This document shows positions 1-6,876 of a stretch of 35,755 bases of DNA, one piece after another (the first letter of the stretch is position 1; each line of letters opens with the position of its first letter). Source of the stretch: Veillonella sp. VA139 (GTDB lineage Bacteria; Bacillota; Negativicutes; Veillonellales; Veillonellaceae); assembly GCF_003992005.1 (NCBI RefSeq), contig NZ_RQVL01000024.1, positions 1 through 35,755 on the forward strand, in the 5' to 3' direction. The notes beneath the pieces are model-generated. The model did not search any database. It was not told the origin of the DNA and saw nothing but the letters and a program-made list of their open reading frames with translations. The position numbers and the translations under genes were made by a program.

Positions 1-76
1 CGCAGGATTCTTTAGTGACGAGGAACCCTCTTTTAAAGCTAGGTAATTATTTTTCCAACAAAAACTTGACACCGTC
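1..76 (+). repeat. Left arm of a perfect 76-bp inverted repeat
   Basis: Bases 1-76 are the exact reverse complement of 35679-35754; identity stops at base 77. The arm contains a small GAGG-AAC-CCTC hairpin followed by TTTT, and near its inner edge a TTGACA hexamer (66-71) pointing into the window. The same hexamer points into the window from the other end. Because identity starts at the window edge, the repeated element probably continues outside. It could be the end of an insertion sequence or another multicopy element, or simply the repeat at which an assembly stopped. No coding sequence is visible in it. Confidence 0.9.
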
Positions 77-93
77 ATATGATTGTTCTCATA

Positions 94-122
94 TTGTGAA
101 ATACTTAATTAAATGTTAGAAT
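94..122 (+). promoter_or_regulatory. Candidate promoter of pckA
   Basis: TTGTGA (94-99), a 17-base spacer and TAGAAT (117-122) form a reasonable sigma-A-type promoter. Transcription would begin near 129, downstream of the ATG at 113, which is one reason to prefer the later start at 170. An alternative is the TTGACA at 66-71 inside the inverted repeat with CATATT at 90-95 (18-base spacer), which is weaker in the -10 box. Confidence 0.45.
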
Positions 123-169
123 ATAGAAATATACATACAGTACAATCAGTTAATATGAATGAGGAACAT

Positions 170-1798
170 ATGGCAACAAGATTAAAATGGAAACAGTCCG
201 AAATTAAAGAAAATCCCCTTTTTTCTAAATTAAGAAGTACCATAGAAACAGCGTTTTATGGAAATAATGTAACACCTGTGAAGTCTATTGCACAGGCCTA
301 TGAGTTAGCAACGAAAGAACCTGGTGTCATTGTATTAGATATGCCAATTTACCGTGCGGAAGAGCAAGGATTACCACAAGATGCAAAAGTATTGGTTACT
401 AATAATGGTAAAACTACAGGTCGCTATGCAAAAGCACGTCGGATTATTGGCGATGAGGGGATTAACGAAGTAGAGTTATGTGATATTGCTCGTGAAGCTG
501 TATATGATAGCCGTCATAAAGAATGGATTTCTGCGCAAGCCATCGTAGGTTTGGATGAAGCTTTCACAGCTCGTGCGCACTTGATGATTCCAAAAGAACA
601 TGCATCTATCCTGTATTCTTGGGCTATCAATTTCCAATTTTTCAATGAGGAAGTAAAAGCCTTTTACAGAGAAAGTAAGGAAATTCCTGAAGGGGATATT
701 TTTATTTATTCTGATCCAGATTATGTGGTAGAAGGATATCCTGGTGGACTTGCTATTTTTGATCCTGCTCATAACTGCGCTATGATTTTAGGGATGCGCT
801 ATTTTGGAGAACACAAAAAAGGCACTCTGACATTAGGATGGTCCTTGGCAAATCGTTACGGCTATGTGGCGTGCCATGGTGGCATGAAACGATATAACTT
901 GAAGGATGGTTCTTCCTATACCATCGGCGTATTCGGGCTATCTGGGTCGGGTAAGTCTACATTAACGCATGAACAACATGAAGGTCGCTACGATATTTCT
1001 GTGTTACATGATGATGCGTATATTATTCATACAGAAGATTTATCCTCTATTGCATTAGAACCAACATATTTTGATAAGATGCAAGACTATCCGGTGGAAC
1101 ATCCTGCCAATAAATATCTATTGACATTACAAAATGTGGGTGTAACCTTAGATGAAGATGGCAATAAAGTTGTCTTAGCAGAAGATGTACGCAATAACAA
1201 TGGTCGTGCTATTAAATCGCAATTCTGGACAGACAATCGTGTCAACTTTGTGAAAGACCCAGTGAATGCCATCGTGTGGTTGATGAAAGATAAAACATTA
1301 CCACCAATTTTAAAAATTGATGATCCAATTTTGGCGGCTACTATGGGTGCTACTTTGGCAACACGTCGCTCTACAGCGGAAAAATTAGATGACAATGTAG
1401 ATCCTAACGCATTGGTCATTGAACCTTATGCAAATCCATTCCGCACCTATTCCTTACGTACTGATTATGAAAGTTACAAAAAACTATTCACTCAATCTGG
1501 TGTAGATTGTTATATCATGAATACAGGCTTCTTCTTGGATAAGAAAATTCCAAAAGAAGTAACATTGGGTTTGTTAGAAGGTCTAGTTGAGGGGAGCCTT
1601 AACTTTGAACCGTTCTATAAATATGAAAACTTAGAATATGTAAAAGTAGAAGGGTTTGAACCAGACTTTACAGTTCGTGAGTACCACCATATTCTGCATA
1701 AAGCATTTGAGTTCCGCTACGATTACATTGAAAACTTAAAAGGAACAAAAGATGAGTTACCAAATGAAGTACTAGATGTATTAAAAATTATCATGTAA
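170..1798 (+). CDS. pckA: Phosphoenolpyruvate carboxykinase (ATP-type)
   Basis: The predicted product (542 residues) belongs to the ATP-dependent PEP carboxykinase family, which interconverts oxaloacetate plus ATP with PEP, CO2 and ADP. In an organism fermenting organic acids this would link C4 acids to PEP and gluconeogenesis. The kinase-1a P-loop GLSGSGKST lies at about residues 256-264, followed by an acidic kinase-2-like DDAY about 30 residues later. The length is near the family's usual 520-540. The frame is open from an ATG at 113, but that ATG has no Shine-Dalgarno; the ATG at 170 is preceded by TGAGGAA at a good distance, so I start there. It lies 12 bases upstream of brnQ and is probably co-transcribed. 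The P-loop has Ser where many members have Thr, and overall the protein looks like a divergent branch, so family is surer than exact nucleotide preference. Confidence 0.88.
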   Translation: MATRLKWKQSEIKENPLFSKLRSTIETAFYGNNVTPVKSIAQAYELATKEPGVIVLDMPIYRAEEQGLPQDAKVLVTNNGKTTGRYAKARRIIGDEGINEVELCDIAREAVYDSRHKEWISAQAIVGLDEAFTARAHLMIPKEHASILYSWAINFQFFNEEVKAFYRESKEIPEGDIFIYSDPDYVVEGYPGGLAIFDPAHNCAMILGMRYFGEHKKGTLTLGWSLANRYGYVACHGGMKRYNLKDGSSYTIGVFGLSGSGKSTLTHEQHEGRYDISVLHDDAYIIHTEDLSSIALEPTYFDKMQDYPVEHPANKYLLTLQNVGVTLDEDGNKVVLAEDVRNNNGRAIKSQFWTDNRVNFVKDPVNAIVWLMKDKTLPPILKIDDPILAATMGATLATRRSTAEKLDDNVDPNALVIEPYANPFRTYSLRTDYESYKKLFTQSGVDCYIMNTGFFLDKKIPKEVTLGLLEGLVEGSLNFEPFYKYENLEYVKVEGFEPDFTVREYHHILHKAFEFRYDYIENLKGTKDELPNEVLDVLKIIM

Positions 1799-1810
1799 GG
1801 GGGAATAGTG

Positions 1811-3151
1811 ATGAATCAAAGATTATCTTGGGGTTCCGTAGCCTTTATTGGAACTATGCTATTCGGCATGTTCTTTGGAGCCGGAAACTTAATTTTCCCA
1901 GTTCACTTGGGACAAGAGGCAGGTCAAGCCTTATGGCCAGCTATTATAGGCTTTTTAGTAACAGCTATCGGATTACCATTCTTGGGTATTGTTGCCATGG
2001 GGGTATCTCGTAGTAATGGCTTACAAGATTTAGTGAGCCGCGTACACCCTATGTATGGTAAAATCTTTACTTTGTTGTTATACATTACTATTGGCCCTGC
2101 ATTTGCCATCCCAAGAACAAGTACAGTATCCTATACCATCGGATTTGAACCATTCCTTGGAGGTGTCAATCCAGACCTTGCGTTAGGTATATTCTCAGCA
2201 GTGTTCTTTATCATTGCTATTTTGTTCTCCCTAAACCCTGGCAAGTTGATGACCTATATTGGTAAAGTGTTAACACCATTATTCTTAGTGTTTCTAAGCA
2301 TTTTATTAATCACTGTAGTGGTTATGCCAATGGGAGATTACACAGCAGTAGCTCCACAAGGAGAATATGCGACCCATCCGTTCTTCAAAGGTTTTACGGA
2401 AGGATATAATACGCTAGATGTATTGGCATCTTTAGCCTTTGGTATCATCGTTATCCGTGCCTTGCAAGGTGTGGGTGTCACAGAACCTAAGGATATTGCT
2501 ATGGGTCTTGTGAAAGCAGGCTTCGTAGCGTGCTCCATTATGGCTGTTATCTACGGTTTCTTAGCCTACAGCGGTGCTACTAGCGTGACCACATTAGGTC
2601 TTGCTAAAAATGGCGGTATCACCATGGCGCAAATGAATGCATTTTACTTCGGTAATGTGGGAGCTGTGTTGTTGGCTATTATCGTTACCTTGGCATGTTT
2701 AAAAACATGTGTAGGCTTAATCGGCGCATGCGGTGAAACATTTGATGAAATGTTCCCAAACACATTGGGTTACCGTGGTTATGCATATTTAACAACAGCA
2801 GTAGGTTTCTTAATTGCTAATGTAGGCTTAACAAAAATTATTGAATTAGCCATCCCAGTGTTGATGTTCTTGTATCCATTGTCTATTACTATCATCTTGT
2901 TATCCTTTGCAGCACCAATTTTCCAAGGAAGACAAGCAGTATATGCTTGGACAACAGCCTTTGCGTTATTTGCGGCATTAGGTGATGCGATGGCAACGGC
3001 GCCAGCAGTTATCAATCAATCTGGATTCATCCAATGGGCATTACCATATTACGGAATGCTACCATTTGCCTCCATCGGTATGGGCTGGATTGTACCGTCC
3101 ATTATCGGTTTTGTTGTGGGTATGGTGCATATTTCATTAGTGCGTAAATAA
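1811..3151 (+). CDS. brnQ: Branched-chain amino acid carrier, LIVCS family
   Basis: This is a BrnQ-type cation-coupled carrier for leucine, isoleucine and valine in the inner membrane. The 446-residue product is almost entirely hydrophobic segments (about 12 membrane spans). The N-terminus carries the family's conserved block GTMLFGMFFGAGNLIFP, followed by PRTSTVSYTIG around residue 100. A GGGGG Shine-Dalgarno at 1799-1803 sits 7 bases before the ATG at 1811; a GTG three bases before the ATG would be too close to it. The gene follows pckA by 12 bases, suggesting one transcript, and is closed by the strong hairpin at 3239-3269. BrnQ is normally a stand-alone carrier, so the pairing with pckA does not by itself reveal a shared pathway. 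Confidence 0.93.
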   Translation: MNQRLSWGSVAFIGTMLFGMFFGAGNLIFPVHLGQEAGQALWPAIIGFLVTAIGLPFLGIVAMGVSRSNGLQDLVSRVHPMYGKIFTLLLYITIGPAFAIPRTSTVSYTIGFEPFLGGVNPDLALGIFSAVFFIIAILFSLNPGKLMTYIGKVLTPLFLVFLSILLITVVVMPMGDYTAVAPQGEYATHPFFKGFTEGYNTLDVLASLAFGIIVIRALQGVGVTEPKDIAMGLVKAGFVACSIMAVIYGFLAYSGATSVTTLGLAKNGGITMAQMNAFYFGNVGAVLLAIIVTLACLKTCVGLIGACGETFDEMFPNTLGYRGYAYLTTAVGFLIANVGLTKIIELAIPVLMFLYPLSITIILLSFAAPIFQGRQAVYAWTTAFALFAALGDAMATAPAVINQSGFIQWALPYYGMLPFASIGMGWIVPSIIGFVVGMVHISLVRK

Positions 3152-3238
3152 TAGTCTATTCAGGTACATACTCTAGCAGATATTGTTAGAATTACAGTGT
3201 AGCGTGTCTGCAAAATAAATTAATAGTGTAGTATACAT

Positions 3239-3270
3239 AAACGACTAGGTCTTTTGGACCTAGTCGTTTT
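3239..3270 (+). terminator. Rho-independent terminator after brnQ
   Basis: A perfect 13-bp stem (AAACGACTAGGTC, 3239-3251, with its complement at 3257-3269) closes a 5-base loop. The run of T at the end of the stem on one strand and of A at its start would let it act in both directions. It ends the pckA-brnQ unit. Confidence 0.85.
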
Positions 3271-3409
3271 GTCCATGGTGAAAGTAATTTTAATTTCATT
3301 TTTATACACATAGGACATGGTTTTTGATACCTTAACATATGTTACATAAAAATAGAGGAGTGGATTCTATAGAAATTGTGATTTACGTATTTTATATTAC
3401 TTTCACATG

Positions 3410-3418
3410 TGGTATAAT
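3410..3418 (+). promoter_or_regulatory. Extended -10 promoter of the ABC importer operon
   Basis: TGGTATAAT is a consensus -10 box (TATAAT 3413-3418) with the TGn extension. No good -35 hexamer lies 17 bases upstream, which is typical for promoters relying on the extension. It is about 80 bases before the binding-protein gene. Confidence 0.6.
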
Positions 3419-3495
3419 CTGTATATCTTTCCCATAGAAAGACTGTAGGCGGTGGCACGAGGCTACCAATGTAGTATAGTAGAAAGGAGATTTTT

Positions 3496-4461
3496 ATGTG
3501 GAAAAAAGGACTGGCCCTGTTGGTGGTCTGTCTGGTGGGATTCTTACTATGGCATGAATCTTCACTAGAAGCACCAGGAGGAGGCAAGATGTACCGAGTA
3601 GGTATCTTGCAATTAGCGGAGCATCCCGCGCTAGATGCAGCGAACAGAGGTTTCGTAGATGGATTACGTGAAGAGGGATTTGTGGACAACGTGATTCTTG
3701 ATCATCAAAATGCCCAAGGTGATCAATCGAATCTCAACACCATTGCCCAACGATTTGTGGCCCGTAATTCCGATTTAGTTGTGGCCATTGCCACACCAGC
3801 AGTACAGGCTATGGCAAATGCTACGAAGGATATTCCCGTCTTAGGAACGGCGGTTACTAGCTATACCACAGCGCGATTAGTGGATAGTGATGAACATCCA
3901 GGCGGTAATGTGTCGGGTACCACAGATATGGTGCCTATGGAAAAACGAGTGGAATTAGTGCATCAATTATTGCCGAATGCGAAAAAAATCGGTACTATTT
4001 ATTCATCCAGTGAAGTGAATTCACAATTACAAGCAGAGAGTTTTCGAAAAGAAGCACAGAAATACGGTATAGAATTAGTGGAAATTACCGTATCTAACGT
4101 GAACGACGTACCGCAAGCAGCCAATCAATTAGCCATTATGGGTATTGATGCAGTGTACTTTCCAACAGATAATATCATCGCTTCATCCTATGCGAACATC
4201 GTCACCATATTTAGTAGCGCTAACTTACCAGTGTTTCCCTCTGATGAGACATGGTTAAAAACAGGTGGACTAGCAGCCTACTCTGTAGACTTTTATAGAT
4301 TAGGGGTTCAAACTGGACATATGGCGGCCCGTGTTCTTCGTGGTGAAAGTACACCGGATAGCATGCCAATCGAGATGCAAGAGCCTATTAAATTTGTATT
4401 CAATCAAGACGAAGCAGATCGCTTGCACATCCAGATTCCAGAGTCATTGCGACAACAGTAG
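3496..4461 (+). CDS. ABC importer substrate-binding protein (COG2984 type)
   Basis: This 321-residue protein is the extracytoplasmic ligand-binding component of an ABC importer. It has an N-terminal hydrophobic segment after two Lys (residues 5-18), then a periplasmic-binding-protein fold with the family's VGILQLAEHPALDAANRGF start and the PGGNVSGTTD segment. Family members (ABC_sub_bind, COG2984) include predicted aromatic amino acid binders (TrpX-like), but the ligand here cannot be read from sequence. The only Cys near the N-terminus is in LVVC, which is a poor lipobox, so the protein may be membrane-anchored or soluble in the periplasm rather than a standard lipoprotein. AAAGGAGA lies 5-6 bases before the ATG. 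It is the first gene of a three-gene operon. Confidence 0.85.
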   Translation: MWKKGLALLVVCLVGFLLWHESSLEAPGGGKMYRVGILQLAEHPALDAANRGFVDGLREEGFVDNVILDHQNAQGDQSNLNTIAQRFVARNSDLVVAIATPAVQAMANATKDIPVLGTAVTSYTTARLVDSDEHPGGNVSGTTDMVPMEKRVELVHQLLPNAKKIGTIYSSSEVNSQLQAESFRKEAQKYGIELVEITVSNVNDVPQAANQLAIMGIDAVYFPTDNIIASSYANIVTIFSSANLPVFPSDETWLKTGGLAAYSVDFYRLGVQTGHMAARVLRGESTPDSMPIEMQEPIKFVFNQDEADRLHIQIPESLRQQ

Positions 4462-4496
4462 TATAGTAGTGGGGGCAACCCCGAGTAGGAGGAAAA

Positions 4497-5396
4497 ATGA
4501 CAAACTTAATTATTAGTACTATTGCACAAGGCCTATTGTGGGCATTGTTGGCATTGGGTGTATTTATTACTTTCAGAATTTTAGACGTAGCAGATTTAAC
4601 AGTAGAAGGTAGTTTCCCTATGGGTGCCGCTATTTCCGCGGTATTGATTACCATAGGTGTCAATCCTTGGCTGACAGTAGTGATAGCAGGTATTGGTGGT
4701 ATGATTGCCGGGGCTGTAACGGGTTGGATACATACCAAATTAAAAATTCCCGCATTACTAGCTGGTATCTTAACCATGATTGCCTTGTATTCTGTGAACT
4801 TACATATTATGGGGAAAGCAAACATTTCCTTATTACGCATGGATACAGTGTACTCTGCCATCCATAGCATGGGCATTTCTAATGCGGTGGCATTGACGAT
4901 TATTGGTATAGTAGTAACGGTGGTAGTGGGATTATTCTTATTCTGGTTCTTCGGTACTGAACTAGGTACATCGATTCGTGCTACTGGGGTAAATCCACAA
5001 ATGATTCGTGCCCAAGGGGTGAACACAGACACAATGATTGTTCTTGGCTTATTATTGTCTAATGGATTTGTAGCTGTGTCTGGTGCTTTAATTGCCCAAT
5101 CCCAAGGCTTTGCAGATATCGGTATGGGTGTAGGGACTATCGTTATTGGTTTGGCATCTGTTATCATCGGAGAAGTACTATTTGCTTCTTCTTCGGTAGT
5201 GCGCAAACTATTTGGTAATTCTTCCTTCGTGTTGAGCTTAGTAGCCGTTGTATTCGGTTCCATTATTTACCGTATTGTTATTGCTACTGTGCTATACCTA
5301 GGTATGCCTCCAAATGATTTGAAATTATTTACCGCTATATTAGTAGCTCTTGCCCTATCTTTACCAACGTGGCAAGGTAAATTTCGTCGTGGTTAA
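4497..5396 (+). CDS. ABC importer permease (COG4120 type)
   Basis: The 299-residue membrane protein has eight or nine hydrophobic segments and the branched-chain-permease-type N-terminal motif DLTVEGSFPMGAA, which marks the BPD_transp_2 family. It forms the channel of the importer with the binding protein upstream and the ATPase downstream. A textbook AGGAGG precedes the ATG. The 35 bases after the binding-protein gene contain a small hairpin (GGGG-CAA-CCCC, 4472-4482), which might leave more binding-protein message than permease message, but the stem is only four pairs. Confidence 0.87.
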   Translation: MTNLIISTIAQGLLWALLALGVFITFRILDVADLTVEGSFPMGAAISAVLITIGVNPWLTVVIAGIGGMIAGAVTGWIHTKLKIPALLAGILTMIALYSVNLHIMGKANISLLRMDTVYSAIHSMGISNAVALTIIGIVVTVVVGLFLFWFFGTELGTSIRATGVNPQMIRAQGVNTDTMIVLGLLLSNGFVAVSGALIAQSQGFADIGMGVGTIVIGLASVIIGEVLFASSSVVRKLFGNSSFVLSLVAVVFGSIIYRIVIATVLYLGMPPNDLKLFTAILVALALSLPTWQGKFRRG

Positions 5397-5411
5397 GAGG
5401 AGGGTATACAC

Positions 5412-6203
5412 ATGTTAACATTAAAAGGAATTGTGAAAGCCTTCCATAAAGGCACTGTGAATGAAAAAATTGCTCTTCGTGGCATTGATTTACGATTAGA
5501 AGATGGTGACTTCGTGACCGTTATCGGCGGTAATGGAGCCGGTAAAAGTACATTGTTGAACTCCATCGCTGGTGTATTTCCCGTCGATGAAGGTACATTG
5601 CATATTAATGATGTGGACGTAACGCACATGGCGGAATACAAACGGGCCAAATACATTGGACGTGTCTTCCAAGATCCTATGTTGGGCACAGCTGGCAATA
5701 TGCAAATTGAGGAGAACATGCTTCTCGCCTTGCGCCGGGGCAAACAAATGGGATTATCTTGGGCTTTTAAAGAAAATGAAAGAGAATTATTTAAACAGCA
5801 ATTAGCTCGTTTGGATTTGGGTTTAGAAAATCGTTTGTCATCCAGTATGGGATTATTAAGTGGTGGTCAACGTCAATCCATTACCTTATTGATGGCCACT
5901 ATGTTGAAGCCAGAAGTGCTGTTGCTAGATGAACATACAGCAGCCTTAGATCCTAAAACGGCAGAAAAAGTATTGCAGCTCACAGATGAACTGGTAAAAG
6001 AACATCATTTGACTACCTTGATGATTACCCATAATATGCGTGATGCTTTACGATTCGGCAATCGATTGATTATGATGGATAATGGCAAAGTGATTTATGA
6101 CGTAAAAGGGGAAGAGAAGGCGAACTTGACCGTACAAGACCTATTGGAACGTTTTGAAGTAGCCAGCGAAAATACCCTCAGTGACCGCATGATGTTGGGC
6201 TAA
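5412..6203 (+). CDS. ABC importer ATP-binding protein (COG1101 type)
   Basis: This is the 263-residue ATPase of the importer, on the cytoplasmic face. It has Walker A GGNGAGKST at residues 39-47, a Q-loop near VFQDP, the signature LSGGQRQ, Walker B VLLLDEHTAALDP and the switch His in MITHNM. The order binding protein, permease, ATPase with 15-35-base gaps is the usual arrangement for COG2984/COG4120/COG1101 systems. GAGGAGGGT lies shortly before the ATG. No clear terminator follows; the rpsO promoter begins almost immediately after the stop codon. Confidence 0.9.
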   Translation: MLTLKGIVKAFHKGTVNEKIALRGIDLRLEDGDFVTVIGGNGAGKSTLLNSIAGVFPVDEGTLHINDVDVTHMAEYKRAKYIGRVFQDPMLGTAGNMQIEENMLLALRRGKQMGLSWAFKENERELFKQQLARLDLGLENRLSSSMGLLSGGQRQSITLLMATMLKPEVLLLDEHTAALDPKTAEKVLQLTDELVKEHHLTTLMITHNMRDALRFGNRLIMMDNGKVIYDVKGEEKANLTVQDLLERFEVASENTLSDRMMLG

Positions 6204-6207
6204 ATAC

Positions 6208-6236
6208 TTTACTTTTACCACAAAGTATAGTATTAT
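6208..6236 (+). promoter_or_regulatory. Candidate rpsO promoter with overlapping inverted repeat
   Basis: TTTACT (6208-6213), a 17-base spacer and TATTAT (6231-6236) give a plausible promoter. An inverted repeat ATACTTT (6204-6210) / AAAGTAT (6222-6228) overlaps it and could be an operator or a weak hairpin at the end of the previous operon. Confidence 0.4.
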
Positions 6237-6254
6237 AGATACCGATGTATTAAC

Positions 6255-6295
6255 CTAGGCGAGGTAATTGAGTCTCCGCCCATTACTTTGGCCTA
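6255..6295 (+). promoter_or_regulatory. Possible structured rpsO leader
   Basis: The 5' leader can fold with TAGGC (6255-6259) pairing GCCTA (6291-6295) outside and GTAAT (6263-6267) pairing ATTAC (6282-6286) inside. Competing pairs such as GGCGAG with CTCCGCC are also possible. S15 controls its own mRNA through different leader structures in several bacterial lineages, so autoregulation is a reasonable inference, but nothing here is a recognised S15 leader motif. Confidence 0.35.
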
Positions 6296-6326
6296 TGGAA
6301 TTGTAATATTTAGGAGGACATGAAAT

Positions 6327-6593
6327 ATGTTAACTACAGAAGCTAAAGCAGCTATTATTAAAGAATTCGCTGTTCACGAAGGTGACACTGGATCCCCAGA
6401 AGTACAAATCGCGATTTTGACTAACCGCATTGTATATTTAACTGAGCATTTAAAAGAGCACAAAAAAGATCATCATTCCCGTCGTGGTCTTTTAAAATTA
6501 GTTGGTCAACGTCGTAACATGCTTGACTACCTTCGTCGTAAAGACATCGAACGTTACCGTGCGATCTTAGAAAAATTAGGCTTACGTAAATAA
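6327..6593 (+). CDS. rpsO: 30S ribosomal protein S15
   Basis: The 88-residue product is S15, a primary binder of the central domain of 16S rRNA. It has the full family length and hallmark segments: [14 protein letters not shown], then [22 protein letters not shown], then YLRRKD and the C-terminal LGLRK. TAGGAGGA lies shortly before the ATG. It is a single-gene unit with its own promoter and leader upstream and a UUCG-loop terminator right after. In many bacteria pnp follows rpsO, but here a TonB receptor follows. Confidence 0.98.
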   Translation: MLTTEAKAAIIKEFAVHEGDTGSPEVQIAILTNRIVYLTEHLKEHKKDHHSRRGLLKLVGQRRNMLDYLRRKDIERYRAILEKLGLRK

Positions 6594-6607
6594 TTTTACG
6601 TACTTTC

Positions 6608-6632
6608 AAAAAGCGGCTTCGGTCGCTTTTTT
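6608..6632 (+). terminator. Terminator after rpsO with UUCG tetraloop
   Basis: AAAAAGCGGC pairs with GGTCGCTTTTT (one G-T pair) around a C(TTCG)G tetraloop at 6617-6622, an unusually stable cap. A run of six T follows. It lies 15 bases after the rpsO stop. Confidence 0.93.
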
Positions 6633-6793
6633 GTTATAATCAGCCTTGTATATGAGGCATATCTCTAGTACTGATAACCTGCCAATATGCAAACTAGAAA
6701 CATCAAGAATAACGAGGGTTGTAAAGATATATAGATTAGTGGGTACTACTCTTAAAACAGGAACGAGTTAAGCTAGAAGAAGTTTACAAAGTG

Positions 6794-6808
6794 TGAAAAT
6801 GATTTGCA
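6794..6808 (+). promoter_or_regulatory. Fur-box-like operator before the TonB receptor
   Basis: TGAAAAT-G-ATTTGCA is a 7-1-7 inverted repeat with six of seven positions symmetric, the layout of Fur-family operators (TGATAAT-N-ATTATCA). It overlaps the candidate -35 hexamer at 6804-6809, so a bound repressor would block RNA polymerase. This fits iron repression of an outer-membrane metal-chelate receptor. The match to the consensus is partial. Confidence 0.5.
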
Positions 6809-6831
6809 ATGTTGAAAATGAATGCTATACT
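6804..6831 (+). promoter_or_regulatory. Candidate promoter of the TonB receptor
   Basis: TTGCAA (6804-6809), a 16-base spacer and TATACT (6826-6831) form a plausible promoter. The start site would fall near 6838, shortly before the Shine-Dalgarno AGAAGGGA at 6862-6869. Confidence 0.5.
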
Positions 6832-6876
6832 AATAGGAAACTTAATGTTTGTTTTATAGTAAGAAGGGAAGTACGA

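Larger units (their letters stand above)
3152..3495. other. Intergenic gap between brnQ and ABC importer
   Basis: This 344-base gap holds a terminator (3239-3270), an extended -10 promoter (3410-3418) and a roughly 70-base leader. I see no tRNA, no convincing coding frame and no T-box or known riboswitch core. The leader contains a short GTAG/CTAC pairing around a G-rich loop (about 3448-3470) that I cannot assign. Confidence 0.7.

Noticed and set aside
66-97. Promoter formed by TTGACA of the inverted repeat with TATTGT at 92-97
   Set aside because: The spacer would be 20 bases; TTGTGA-17-TAGAAT just downstream is a better candidate.
113-169. Longer N-terminus for PEP carboxykinase from the ATG at 113
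   Set aside because: There is no Shine-Dalgarno before 113 or 155, the likely transcription start lies after 113, and the ATG at 170 has a good ribosome-binding site.
3420-3495. T-box or SAM riboswitch ahead of the ABC importer
   Set aside because: The leader is only about 75 bases and shows neither the T-box sequence nor a terminator/antiterminator pair.
3342-3689. Open frame on the minus strand across the importer promoter
   Set aside because: It overlaps the real binding-protein gene and the promoter, and the translation has no protein-like features.
4400-5263. Long minus-strand open frame (287 codons) opposite the permease gene
   Set aside because: It is the antisense of a hydrophobic protein gene, rich in Pro, Thr, Asn and Ala as such shadows are, with no ribosome-binding site.
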